Assembly: GCA_044229235.1 (NCBI GenBank)
Contig: JBGATH010000002.1
Location: forward strand, 62,001 to 126,000
Reading direction: 5' to 3'
DNA: 64,000 bases
From: UKL13-2 sp044229235
GTDB taxonomy: Bacteria > Pseudomonadota > Gammaproteobacteria > Burkholderiales > Usitatibacteraceae
Shown: positions 19,138 to 26,175 of the stretch, one piece after another
How positions within the stretch are numbered: position 1 is the stretch's first letter
Layout: every line of letters begins with the position of its first letter
Program-made: the position numbers and the translations under genes
The notes under the pieces: model-generated
Seen by the model: only the letters and a program-made list of their open reading frames with translations
Database searches by the model: none
Told to the model about the DNA's origin: nothing

Positions 19138-19683
19138 TCAATGATGCGCGTGCGCCAGGACATGTCCCTTGCCTTTCGAAATCAGCCAGCGGTTGAGTGG
19201 AAACGCAGCCGTGCCGGCAATGAGCAGTGAAACGCCCATTGATGCCCAGAACAGTAGCGAATCCAACGGGGCATCCATCGCACCGGGGATGAGCAGCATG
19301 ACGAGGTTGTCCACTATTTCCATGACGGCGATGGAAGCGGTATCGGCGGCGAGCGCGATGCGCAGTGTTTCGCGAGCGCTCATGCCGCGACGAAGCAGCG
19401 GCACAGCGGTGAGTGTGAAGCCGCTGACGAAAGCGAGTACGACCGCGAGCGCGATCGTGGCGCCATTGCCCCAGCCCAGCGCGGTGCCGATCATCATTCC
19501 CGCCACTTCGCCGATGGCACAGCCCGCCAGGCAATGCAGCGTAGCCATGCGCGCCACGGCGTTGAGCGCGTTGTGCTGGTCATGCGTATTGCGCGCTTGT
19601 TCAGTTTGTCGAAACGCGTCTTCGTACGAATGCTGATGGTGATGCGAGTGATGCTCCGGATGAGCGGAATGTGCCTTCAGCAT
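19138..19683 (-). CDS. DUF4396 membrane protein with His-rich N-terminus
   Basis: A 181-residue protein. The first 35 residues are rich in histidine (HPEHHSHHHQHSYED), a likely metal-binding tail. Four or so hydrophobic segments follow (TLHCLAGCAIGEVAGMMIG; IALAVVLAFVSGFTL; NLVMLLIPGAM; SLLFWASMGVSLLIAG), and the C-terminus ends in HAHH. This matches the DUF4396 family, whose function is not established. AGGAGG lies nine bases before the ATG. A CueR/MerR-type promoter upstream suggests induction by copper or a similar metal, so a role in metal handling is plausible. Confidence 0.8.
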   Translation of the reverse strand: MLKAHSAHPEHHSHHHQHSYEDAFRQTEQARNTHDQHNALNAVARMATLHCLAGCAIGEVAGMMIGTALGWGNGATIALAVVLAFVSGFTLTAVPLLRRGMSARETLRIALAADTASIAVMEIVDNLVMLLIPGAMDAPLDSLLFWASMGVSLLIAGTAAFPLNRWLISKGKGHVLAHAHH

Positions 19684-19716
19684 GGTTAACCTCCTGAATG
19701 GGATTGCGAGGTTTGC

Positions 19717-19747
19717 AGGCTAAAGCTTCCCATGATGGGAAGGTCAA
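19717..19747 (-). promoter_or_regulatory. CueR/MerR-type promoter for the DUF4396 gene
   Basis: On the minus strand TTGACC is followed by a 19-base spacer and TAGCCT. The spacer holds the dyad CTTCCCATCATGGGAAG. An over-long 19-base spacer with such a dyad is the hallmark of promoters activated by MerR-family regulators, and the sequence closely resembles known CueR targets. No cueR gene is in the window. Confidence 0.75.
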
Positions 19748-19812
19748 GCGCTTGGTGACGGCACTGCGGCATGATCAGCTTGTCCGCAACCGCACACCAG
19801 CAAATGGCTGCC

Positions 19813-19878
19813 AAACACAAGCATTGGCGAGGCTCTCCGGGCACTTTTGGCCTGCGAGGCGCGCCGTTGCTGGAGTTT
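19813..19878. repeat. Family A palindromic intergenic repeat, copy 3
   Basis: A 66-base imperfect palindrome with arms aaacacaagcattggcg and cgccgttgctggagttt, and the centre ccgggcacttttggcctg shared with other copies. It lies between the DUF4396 promoter and the next minus-strand gene. Confidence 0.8.
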
Positions 19879-19890
19879 GGCGGACCGCAG

Positions 19891-20397
19891 CTACGGCTGC
19901 GGTATCTCCAAATGAAACGCCGGATCGTGCGAGCCGGGCGAGAAGAATCGCGAAAACCTGCCTTGCGCGGTGGCCGCCTGGATCGCGGCGAGAAACGCCA
20001 GCGGATCCGCAATCGACGAGGGCGCGATATCGATCACATTCAGCGTCGTCGGATCGGCACAGTGCAGGCTGACCCGCGAGGGGCCAAGCGCGACAATCTT
20101 CGCGGTCATTGCGGCGATGATGGTGGCCGGCGCGGCGCCGGTCTTTCTGACCCGCACGTACTCGTTGATCACCTCGTCGCCGGCCGGCGCATACAGCGCC
20201 AGCTGGCTGGTGACGCCGAGGTTGACGATGTTGGCGTACATCGCGCGCGCCTGCTCTGCCGGCGTGCGGCTGGTGCTGCTGATGACGCAGGACGGACAAT
20301 CGGCGGCCTTGAGCAGGCCGCGGACCAGTTTGCGGGTGTAAGTCGATACGACCGCCGGCCTGGCGCTCGGGCCAAAGATGATCCTGGGTGCGGGCAT
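19891..20397 (-). CDS. Putative M15-like peptidase or related small protein
   Basis: A 168-residue soluble protein without a clear signal peptide. SSTSRTPAEQARAMY resembles the SxxR-xxx-Q region of D,D-carboxypeptidases of the M15 group. RVSLHCADPTTLNVIDIAP resembles the SxHxxGxAxD zinc segment with imperfect spacing, and DPAFHLEI resembles the final zinc histidine. If the fold is M15, the zinc ligands would be the two histidines and the aspartate of VIDI. The match is suggestive only; the usual SxHxxG glycine is missing. It lies at the start of a series of single minus-strand genes. Confidence 0.5.
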   Translation of the reverse strand: MPAPRIIFGPSARPAVVSTYTRKLVRGLLKAADCPSCVISSTSRTPAEQARAMYANIVNLGVTSQLALYAPAGDEVINEYVRVRKTGAAPATIIAAMTAKIVALGPSRVSLHCADPTTLNVIDIAPSSIADPLAFLAAIQAATAQGRFSRFFSPGSHDPAFHLEIPQP

Positions 20398-20428
20398 GCG
20401 CCTGACGCCTCAGGAGCGGAAACCGTGC

Positions 20429-20830
20429 TCAGCGCACATCAGCGATTACCGCGCGCCCGTTGCGGCGTTCGATGTCGATGTTCAGCGGCGCACGTGCCGG
20501 CTTGTCGATAATCCAGGTCTGCGGGGTATCGACGAAACGCGCGAAGTACGACGTGGTATGGCTGGAAACGGTCTTGCCGGCTTCATCCTTGCACCAGATG
20601 ACCAGCATGCCGACCTTGTCGACCTGTAATTTGTAGGGGCCTTCGCACTCGCCCGATTTTGACGGCGTCTTGTGGTCAATCATGAGGCGCGACCCGTCGG
20701 CGGCGCCAAGCCGCCCGGCGCCGGCCTCGATGTCGTAGGCGATGCGCGTCGCGGCATCGGTCAGAAAGCCCGGCACGCAAGCCGCGAGCAGCATGGCCAG
20801 CAGCACCAGGGAAGACTTTGCAGCTCGCAT
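20429..20830 (-). CDS. Lipoprotein of unknown function
   Basis: A 133-residue product with a lipoprotein signal, LVLLAMLLAACVPG. The mature part contains a beta-rich stretch with two cysteines (SGECEGPYKLQVDKVGMLVIWCKDEAGK), which could form a disulfide in the periplasm. ATG 20830 is preferred to an upstream in-frame start because AGGAG lies about eight bases before it. No family recognised. It follows the M15-like gene's start by about 30 bases on the same strand, so the two may form an operon. Confidence 0.65.
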   Translation of the reverse strand: MRAAKSSLVLLAMLLAACVPGFLTDAATRIAYDIEAGAGRLGAADGSRLMIDHKTPSKSGECEGPYKLQVDKVGMLVIWCKDEAGKTVSSHTTSYFARFVDTPQTWIIDKPARAPLNIDIERRNGRAVIADVR

Positions 20831-20869
20831 CGGCGGACTCCTAGCCATGGCTTCGCGACCGGACCAATT

Positions 20870-21217
20870 CTACGTTGACTGCCTGCTGGACACATACACC
20901 CACGCCTGCCTGCCCGAGGCCAGCGTTGCCGCCACGCGTACATAGTCAGCCGAGCGTTCGTACTCGTCAGCAGCGGCCAATTCGGCATCGGTCACCTCCA
21001 GCACCATGCCGCCAACGCGATCGGCGCGATGACCGGTAAACAGCACGTTGACGTAATGCGTCATGCCCAGCGCGGCCATGCGCTGCGGATCCTCGATCGG
21101 CACCTGTGTGCGCGACGCATAGGCCAGCTCGTCGGGCCAGCCCTTGAGCAATCTGCCGAAGGTGGCGAGCTGCACGCTTTCTTTTTGCAGGGTGCCGTAG
21201 GAGAAAAGAAGTGGCAT
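20870..21217 (-). CDS. Gamma-glutamylcyclotransferase-like (AIG2/GGCT) protein
   Basis: A 115-residue protein of the GGCT-like fold. LFSYGTLQ at the N-terminus is the diagnostic YGTL substrate-binding loop, and the glutamate in AADEYERSADYVRV corresponds to the family catalytic acid. GGMVLEVTDAELAAADEYE is the typical Gly-(x)-hydrophobic strand followed by helix. Members cyclise gamma-glutamyl amines or cleave gamma-glutamyl dipeptides. The start at 21217 places YGTL near the N-terminus as in relatives. Nothing in the neighbourhood indicates the specific substrate. Confidence 0.8.
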   Translation of the reverse strand: MPLLFSYGTLQKESVQLATFGRLLKGWPDELAYASRTQVPIEDPQRMAALGMTHYVNVLFTGHRADRVGGMVLEVTDAELAAADEYERSADYVRVAATLASGRQAWVYVSSRQST

Positions 21218-21409
21218 GGCGATCAGCAGGCAGATGTGGGAAGTTCCTGCAATGCATCGGCTGTGGCATGCCCGTGATCGTCCGCCTCGAAAAGCCGGAG
21301 TACCTGCCTGGCGGCTGATTTGGGCATTTGCACTCCTTTCGACGATTACCCTGCCGGCTTGCGCGCAAGAAAACAAACTCTACGCCAGAGTCGATCTGCC
21401 GTCCGGGAA

Positions 21410-21994
21410 TCAGGGCGTGCCGCCCACCGGCATGGCCATGATGGGATCACTAACCCACTGCCTGCCAAACTTGAACCGCTTGTGACCGACATCGACAAAC
21501 CCGCATTTTTTGTAAAACGCGATGGCCCGCAGGTTGCGGTCATAGACTCCCAGCCAGAGGGTGCGGTAGCCCATGTCGCGCGCTTCATCGTGCACGGCAC
21601 GCATCAGCCTGGCACCCAGTCCCTTGCCAATTTTCTGCCGGCGCAAGTACAACCGCGCGAGTTCCAGCGGCGCAGGGCCGGTCACGCAGGCCGGTGCCGG
21701 CGAACGCTTCAGTTGCGCATAGCCGATCAGGCCGTCGGGCGACTCCAGCAACAAGAACGTCGACGCGGGGTCGCGGATTTGCGCGGCAAGAATGTCGACC
21801 GGAAAATACTCGGCAATGTGATCTTCAATGTCCTGCGGATCGTCGATCAGGCTGTAGGTGTCGCGAAATGCCGTCGTGGCGAGTTCCGACAGCGCGGCGG
21901 TGTCCGCGGGAGTCGCATGGCGAATGCGCGCCGGCGCCGGCAGCGTCTCGCCCGACGACAAATCGTTCTCCGCTTGCCGGCATTCGTCGGTCAT
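21410..21994 (-). CDS. GNAT family N-acetyltransferase
   Basis: A 194-residue acetyltransferase. ARIRHATPADTAALSELA is the N-terminal strand-helix, LELARLYLRRQKIGKGLGARLM is the acetyl-CoA pyrophosphate loop (Q/R-x-x-G-x-G/A), and LWLGVYDRNLRAIAFYKKCGFVDVG is the C-terminal signature. The pattern is close to PaiA/RimI-like GNATs that acetylate polyamines or peptides; the acceptor is not evident. ATG 21994 has GAGGG about eleven bases upstream; GTG 22006 in frame is an alternative. Confidence 0.83.
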   Translation of the reverse strand: MTDECRQAENDLSSGETLPAPARIRHATPADTAALSELATTAFRDTYSLIDDPQDIEDHIAEYFPVDILAAQIRDPASTFLLLESPDGLIGYAQLKRSPAPACVTGPAPLELARLYLRRQKIGKGLGARLMRAVHDEARDMGYRTLWLGVYDRNLRAIAFYKKCGFVDVGHKRFKFGRQWVSDPIMAMPVGGTP

Positions 21995-22043
21995 GGTGTT
22001 TCGCACCCTCGATCAGAGACGAGCCTTGGCATTGCGCGCGCCA

Positions 22044-22550
22044 TCAGGCCAGGGCGTCCGTATACACCGCGAGGTCGCTGCTGGAGAAACAGCAGAACAC
22101 CACTTCGCCGATGCCTCCATGCTCAGCGACCGCCGCCCGCACGGTTGCAACCGCCACCCGCGCAGCCAGCTCGATCGGGTAGCCGTAGACGCCGGTGCTG
22201 ATGCTCGGAAACGCCACGGAGCGCGCGCCGATGGCGCCGGCCAGTTCAATGCAGCGACGGTAGCAGGAGGCCAGCAATTCCGGCTCGCCGGCCACGCCGC
22301 CACGCCAGACCGGGCCTACCGTATGGATGACATGCTTCGAAGGCAGGCGATAGGCCTTGGTCAGCTTGGCGTCGCCGGTCTTGCAGCCGTGCAGCGAGCG
22401 GCATTCCTCAAAAAGCTCGGGCCCCGCCGCGCGGTGGATGGCACCATCCACGCCGCCACCACCAAGCAGCGAGGCGTTGGCCGCGTTGACGATGACATCA
22501 ACCTTGAGCGTGGTGATGTCGGCCTGGAGCGCGCGGAGGATGGTGAGCAT
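22044..22550 (-). CDS. Macro domain protein (O-acetyl-ADP-ribose deacetylase-like)
   Basis: A 168-residue protein that is a single macro domain. VDVIVNAANASLLGGGGVDGAIHRAAG is the ADP-ribose-binding loop, HVIHTVGPVWRGG follows, and SVAFPSISTGVYGYPIELAARVA is the second binding loop. The closest well-known relative by pattern is YmdB, which removes acetyl groups from O-acetyl-ADP-ribose. It would act in the cytoplasm on ADP-ribose derivatives. No sirtuin or ADP-ribosyltransferase is nearby. Confidence 0.9.
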   Translation of the reverse strand: MLTILRALQADITTLKVDVIVNAANASLLGGGGVDGAIHRAAGPELFEECRSLHGCKTGDAKLTKAYRLPSKHVIHTVGPVWRGGVAGEPELLASCYRRCIELAGAIGARSVAFPSISTGVYGYPIELAARVAVATVRAAVAEHGGIGEVVFCCFSSSDLAVYTDALA

Positions 22551-22752
22551 GGGAGTCGTATTCAGCCGTCGTTACGCAGGGCGCTGCCAATCTTGCGCGT
22601 CGATTGCGGCCAGAACCTCGCCAATGATTGCCTGGTCATTCATTGTCCGCCCATTGTACTCAGGCGCCATGTTTCCTCCAGCGTCTCGATGATGCAACCA
22701 TGTGGACTGCCGAATGCCGATTCAATGCAGGTCGCATGAATAACGTCAGCCC

Positions 22753-23127
22753 TCAGGCACCGGGCTCGTGACAAACCGCCTCGATATTGTGCCCGTCCGG
22801 GCCAATGACAAACGCAGCGTAATAGTTCGCGTGGTAGTGCGGGCGCAGACCGGGCGGACCATTGTCCGCGCCGCCCGCCTCCATCGCCGCGCGATAGAAC
22901 GCATCCACTTGCCGGCGACTCCCGGCCACGAACGCGAGATGCAGATGTGCCGGCTTCTCGGCGGATTGATACAGGCACAACGAAACGGTGCCGTTTGGCT
23001 GGCTGAGCTCAACCCCGTCCGGCGGCCACTCCCTGACCACGGTAACGCCAAGCGGCTCGAGCGCCTTGACGTAGAAAGCTCTACTCTCTGCATAGTTGCT
23101 GACACCGAATTTGACGTGGTCAAACAT
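22753..23127 (-). CDS. VOC family (glyoxalase/dioxygenase superfamily) protein
   Basis: A 124-residue single VOC module. FDHVKFGVSNYAESRAFYVKALEPLG is the first beta-alpha-beta repeat with its metal histidine. AHLHLAFVAGSRRQVDAFYRAAMEAGG begins the second repeat, and YYAAFVIGPDGHNIEAVCHE carries the final acidic ligand position. Such small VOC proteins include glyoxalases, antibiotic-resistance proteins and many of unknown substrate. It precedes the DUF1801 gene's stop by 30 bases on the same strand. Confidence 0.85.
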   Translation of the reverse strand: MFDHVKFGVSNYAESRAFYVKALEPLGVTVVREWPPDGVELSQPNGTVSLCLYQSAEKPAHLHLAFVAGSRRQVDAFYRAAMEAGGADNGPPGLRPHYHANYYAAFVIGPDGHNIEAVCHEPGA

Positions 23128-23155
23128 GGCTTCCCCCGATCAGGCCGCGCCGGGA

Positions 23156-23572
23156 TTACGGGTACCGGCGCCGCACTTCGGCGACCGATGCGGCAATGAG
23201 TGCCTCAAGAACCTTTTCATCAAGGTCCGCCAGGCGTTTGAAGTACAGGCAGGACTTGCCCATCTTGTGTTTGCCGAGCATCGCCAGGCGTTCGACTTGC
23301 TCAGGTGTGTCTGCCATCAGGTATACAACCATGTCCTTGCCACGGACGGCGAAGCCGGTCAGACAGGCATCGCCCGAGTGGCCGCTCTCGTACTTGTAGG
23401 TGTACGAACCATAGCCGACGATGCTGGGCCCCCACATCTTTGGCGGCGCTTTCGTCACACGCTTGCACATGGCCATGATGGCCTTGCAGTCCGCCAGCTG
23501 TTCGGGGCTGGCCCGGGACGCGAGGTAGGCATCGATGCTCGCGCCGGTGGGTTTGGTCTTGGTTTCTGCCAT
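23156..23572 (-). CDS. DUF1801 domain protein
   Basis: A 138-residue cytoplasmic protein. SIDAYLASRASPEQLADCKAI is the N-terminal helix, followed by APPKMWGPSIVGYGSYTYKY, the characteristic W-G-x-S-I-V-G-(Y/F)-G segment of DUF1801, and FAVRGKDMVVYLM. The fold resembles YdhG/SufE-like small domains; the function is unknown. It is followed closely by the VOC gene on the same strand. Confidence 0.85.
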   Translation of the reverse strand: MAETKTKPTGASIDAYLASRASPEQLADCKAIMAMCKRVTKAPPKMWGPSIVGYGSYTYKYESGHSGDACLTGFAVRGKDMVVYLMADTPEQVERLAMLGKHKMGKSCLYFKRLADLDEKVLEALIAASVAEVRRRYP

Positions 23573-23641
23573 CGGGAACTCCTGATTCTTGCGGTGCGGG
23601 TTGCGGGAGAAGAAAACGGTGCCGGAACCTACCGGTCGATG

Positions 23642-23911
23642 CTACCCGGAGGCCGAGCCGTTGTGTGCGGAGCGCTCGTCCGGCGGCACGCACTCGGTCG
23701 GGTCGGCGACGAACACCCAGGCCACGAGGATGAACAAGGGAACGGTCAGGAACCACGATGAGCTGCCGGTGAAGTTCAGACCGGCGAGACCCACCGCGCA
23801 GCCGGCCACGACGCAAAGCAAGAGCACGAGAAGGCGCCGCAAGACGTTTGGAGCGGACGATGCACTCGGCGGGTCGGACGCTTTGTTGACCGGGGATGCG
23901 TTATTCGGCAT
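23642..23911 (-). CDS. Small membrane protein
   Basis: An 89-residue product with a polar, Ser/Pro-rich N-terminus of about 25 residues, then two hydrophobic segments (LLVLLLCVVAGCAVGLAGL and SWFLTVPLFILVAWVFVA). The C-terminus is acidic. No family recognised. It lies downstream of the possible cassette region and upstream of the DUF1801 gene on the same strand. Confidence 0.5.
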   Translation of the reverse strand: MPNNASPVNKASDPPSASSAPNVLRRLLVLLLCVVAGCAVGLAGLNFTGSSSWFLTVPLFILVAWVFVADPTECVPPDERSAHNGSASG

Positions 23912-23977
23912 GGGGGTTACCGATCACGTTCACAGACGCGCGTGAGCGCGGTCGAGTGGAACGACAAGTCAGTTTCT
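23905..23977 (-). other. Possible degenerate attC site downstream of brnA
   Basis: On the minus strand TGTCGTTCCACTCGACC, GCGCTCACGCGC and GTCTGTGAACGTGATCGG form an imperfect stem whose outline resembles the confirmed attC at 25405 (TCGTCGCTCCAC...GTGAGC..GATCG). The core GTTRRRY triplet is not clean here (GGTAACC), so this is tentative. Confidence 0.3.
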
Positions 23978-24253
23978 TCACCGCACCTTGCTCAGACGCT
24001 CTGCCATGCGGGTTTGCCAGCCTGGTCCTGTGGCTTTCCATCGCTCGATCACGTCGCTTGGCAGGCGCAGCGATATCAATTTGCGTGGATTTGGCGAGAG
24101 TGGTCTTCCGCCTTTGTTGACCTTTGCGCGCGCAAGCATGTCGTCGGTGAGCTCAGGTAGCTCCTCGTACTCCTTCGCCTTTACGACATGCGCATCAACC
24201 CGCGCAAGGTCAGACTTCAAGGAGCGGCGCGATGCGAGCTTGTTCGCGTTCAT
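23978..24253 (-). CDS. brnA: BrnA-type antitoxin
   Basis: A 91-residue antitoxin. ELPELTDDMLARAKVNKGGRP is the toxin-binding and linker region, and SPNPRKLISLRLPSDVIERW followed by KATGPGWQTRMAERL is the ribbon-helix-helix DNA-binding domain typical of BrnA. It would neutralise BrnT and repress the shared promoter. It overlaps brnT by 44 bases, in the toxin-first order normal for brnTA. The pair sits next to the cassette array, which often carries such modules. Confidence 0.88.
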   Translation of the reverse strand: MNANKLASRRSLKSDLARVDAHVVKAKEYEELPELTDDMLARAKVNKGGRPLSPNPRKLISLRLPSDVIERWKATGPGWQTRMAERLSKVR

Positions 24254-24485
24254 TGGCTTTCCTCATGCTGAAAATGTGACGATCCGCGCCACGCGGCGTG
24301 TAGCCCAGGACAACCAGCCTCTGTTCCAACAGGCCATAGCAAACAATTCGCTTCTCACCGTAGTCCCGTCGTGTGTCTTCAACCTCAAGTGTGACACCAG
24401 CGAAGACCAACTCAGCATCTGCGAAGTCCAGCCCACGTTCAGCCAGTGTTATTGCGCGCTTGGCCGGATCGAAGGTGATTGCCAT
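24210..24485 (-). CDS. brnT: BrnT-type ribonuclease toxin
   Basis: A 91-residue RelE-like toxin. ITFDPAKRAITLAERGLDFADAELVF is the N-terminal pattern of BrnT, then RRDYGEKRIVCYGLLEQRLVVLGYTPRG, and IFSMRKANEREQ near the C-terminus, where the R and K-A-N-x-x-E residues form the active site. BrnT cleaves mRNA when not bound by BrnA. It lies upstream of and overlaps brnA. The DNA upstream (24486-24622) holds the promoter region; I see no further gene there. Confidence 0.9.
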   Translation of the reverse strand: MAITFDPAKRAITLAERGLDFADAELVFAGVTLEVEDTRRDYGEKRIVCYGLLEQRLVVLGYTPRGADRHIFSMRKANEREQARIAPLLEV

Positions 24486-24622
24486 GCGGTTATTGTAGCT
24501 ACAACAACCGTTTGTGGCAAGCGGTCAAACTGGCGGGAGAAACCTGATGTCCGAACCAAAGGACGGCGCGCTTTTGCCGCGCCCAGCGACCGAAAGAGCG
24601 AACTCGAGGGAAGAGTAAGACA

Positions 24623-24868
24623 TCACGATTTGGATTCGCTGCGATTCTCGTTGGTTGTGATATTCGGGAAGTGTCCCGCGATCGCCACCAGCAGGAAGAT
24701 GAGAAGCCCAACCGTCCCCAAAGACAACTCAAACAATGTGGTTGTGGTTTGCTTCTTGAGCAGTGCTAGGTCGTTGAGAAGTAGCCATGCGATAAGCACT
24801 CCGCATAGACCAAAGAGGCCACAGACCAGCCGCGAAATAATTGAGACACGTTTCCAGCTAATTTCCAT
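24623..24868 (-). CDS. Cassette-borne small membrane protein
   Basis: An 81-residue protein with two hydrophobic segments (LVCGLFGLCGVLIAWLLLND and LGTVGLLIFLLVAIAGHF) and a polar C-terminus. The start is 19 bases after an attC core at 24887, the usual position in a gene cassette. Codon choice and base composition are visibly less GC-rich than the surrounding chromosome, as expected of a captured cassette. Function unknown. A matching attC downstream of this ORF was not found. Confidence 0.5.
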   Translation of the reverse strand: MEISWKRVSIISRLVCGLFGLCGVLIAWLLLNDLALLKKQTTTTLFELSLGTVGLLIFLLVAIAGHFPNITTNENRSESKS

Positions 24869-24880
24869 ATTCACGATGGG

Positions 24881-24976
24881 TGTCAACGACCTAGTTGAGC
24901 GGCCGGGCACCATGCATCGGCCGCGGCCAGACGCGGCCCACCACATTTCACGGACCGTTCGAACGCATTGTTAGAT
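24881..24976 (-). other. Integron attC site (between cassettes 2 and 3)
   Basis: About 96 bases on the minus strand, from ATCTAACAATGCGTTCGAAC to TCAACTAGGTCGTTGACA. Its 5' arm GACATCTAAC is the exact reverse complement of GTTAGATGTC, the core that opens the same cassette at 25411. That is the relation expected of an inserted circular cassette. The downstream core is GTTGACA. Confidence 0.78.
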
Positions 24977-24980
24977 GTCT

Positions 24981-25406
24981 TCATTGCGGTACGTACTCAA
25001 TGACAATTACCGCGTGTGGGCCATCATCCTTGTCACGAAGTCGACGATTTGTTCTCGTACCTCCATCAACTAGAAAATACTTCCCGAAGATCGACAAGAC
25101 GAGAATCGGGCACTGGTCGCACTTAGGGGTATCTCGTGTATGAGGATTGCGATGCCGTGCGGATATCAGTTGAGAAAGCGTCCACAGTTCCCTTCTAACC
25201 TTTAGCATCGCCGGACTAAGAACTGGCAAATCCCTGCAATCGATCGCATCGCCACTTGCGTTGAATAGCCCGCCGCTCTTGCGAATTAGGCGGTTGAGCA
25301 TATCTATCCAAGTGTGACGGTAGTCTTGTCTGTGACAATTTAGCTCGGCAAGTACAAAGCACTGCGCCTCATTTGTGTCCAGTTGCGATGCGGACATCAT
25401 AGACAT
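24981..25406 (-). CDS. Cassette-borne hypothetical protein
   Basis: A 141-residue soluble protein of unknown function. The C-terminal part, VLSIFGKYFLVDGGTRTNRRLRD, faintly recalls ParB/Srx-like nuclease folds (LVDGGHRR) but the match is weak. The start codon follows an attC core by a few bases and the stop lies two bases before the next attC, so the ORF fills cassette 2 exactly. Base composition is lower in GC than the surrounding genes. Confidence 0.6.
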   Translation of the reverse strand: MSMMSASQLDTNEAQCFVLAELNCHRQDYRHTWIDMLNRLIRKSGGLFNASGDAIDCRDLPVLSPAMLKVRRELWTLSQLISARHRNPHTRDTPKCDQCPILVLSIFGKYFLVDGGTRTNRRLRDKDDGPHAVIVIEYVPQ

Positions 25407-25468
25407 CTAACGATCTAGCTCACGGGCGCGCCGGTGTTGGCGCGTCCGTGTGGAGCGACGAGTTAGAA
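25405..25468 (-). other. Integron attC site (between cassettes 1 and 2)
   Basis: A 64-base imperfect palindrome on the minus strand running from TTCTAAC to the core GTTAGAT. The inner arms ACGGACGCGCC and GGCGCGCCCGT pair around ACACC-type loop bases, and GCTC pairs with GAGC outside a three-base bulge. The 5' arm GAGTTCTAAC is the exact reverse complement of the core GTTAGAACTC at 25675-25684 that starts the same cassette. Confidence 0.85.
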
Positions 25469-25671
25469 CTCTGCGCGTGCTTCTTGAACCGTTTGTAAAG
25501 CCACGGCGCCATGAACACGGTTGGCGGTCCGAACAAGATGCACTGGAGGATTGCAGATACAAGCCAAGAGCGCGTAAAAGCCCACATGAGTGAAAGCAAT
25601 AATCCTTCAATGACCAAGCATGCGAGGACAGTTTTCATAAGCGGTGAAAACGAACGCCAGGGGCTTTGCAT
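25420..25671 (-). CDS. Cassette-borne small membrane protein
   Basis: An 83-residue product, or 72 residues if the internal ATG at 25638 is used. It has two hydrophobic segments (TVLACLVIEGLLLSLMWAF and WLVSAILQCILFGPPTVFMAPWL) and a polar, Ser/Pro tail. The first ATG lies 12 bases after the cassette core at 25684, and the reading frame ends inside the attC, both usual for gene cassettes. Function unknown. Confidence 0.55.
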   Translation of the reverse strand: MQSPWRSFSPLMKTVLACLVIEGLLLSLMWAFTRSWLVSAILQCILFGPPTVFMAPWLYKRFKKHAQSSNSSLHTDAPTPARP

Positions 25672-25868
25672 AGTGAGTTCTAACTCAATTTAGGGAGCAC
25701 AGCGTCCGCATAACATTCCTGGCCGCCTCTTATCATCCCGGGAAATTTGATGTGATTGTCCATACAGAACAAAAGCTTAACACCAAGCTTGACGTGCAAT
25801 CGCACTACTAACAAGTCACGAAAAGCGGCAAGGTGAATTTCGGCATTGGAAAGCCGAAGGTAATTGCC

Positions 25869-25934
25869 AAACTCAAGCACCGGCGCGGCTCACAGGCCGA
25901 AAGTGCGCCAGGCACCGCGCCAGTGCTTGAGTTT
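25869..25934. repeat. Family A palindromic intergenic repeat, copy 4
   Basis: The best-formed copy: left arm aaactcaagcaccggcgcgg and right arm ccgcgccagtgcttgagttt pair across 20 bases with one mismatch. The centre contains cacaggccgaaagtgcgcc. It marks the outer edge of the cassette region. Confidence 0.88.
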
Positions 25935-26175
25935 CGACCCCTACACTAAAGCAATGCTGGCTTCGCGATATCTGCTGCAAATGCAGTGGGTCCCGGCGCC
26001 GGCAGGCCACGGGGATTTGGCCGGGCGAGGCATTCGACCGTAGATCAGTGTGCGCAGAGCCTGCGCTGCGAATGCCCCGCTTCCCCCTCTCCCTCGATCC
26101 CTATCCCGCATGGGGCGAGGGAGGCGAACAAATATTTTCTCCTTCCGGTAAGGTTTCACCCTCCTCGCGGGTCTT
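25935..26175. promoter_or_regulatory. Leader region of the sigma factor/bufferin cluster
   Basis: No gene is seen here. The last 45 bases contain GGTAAGGTTTC and, about 17 bases further, GTCTTAT. This resembles the layout of an ECF sigma promoter, possibly autoregulated, but the assignment is tentative. Confidence 0.3.

Noticed and set aside
21216..21485. An 89-codon plus-strand frame with a signal-like LLSTITLPACAQE
   Set aside because: It overlaps the well-supported acetyltransferase gene and starts in another gene's 5' region; no ribosome binding site and no family.
22560..22640. A 23-codon minus-strand frame, MNDQAIIGEVLAAIDAQDWQR
   Set aside because: It stops after 23 codons with no partner; possibly the remnant of a larger gene.
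25680..25880. A 66-codon minus-strand frame upstream of cassette 1
   Set aside because: It begins inside a family A repeat and has no ribosome binding site; it may be the 3' end of a lost cassette gene but cannot be supported as a gene.
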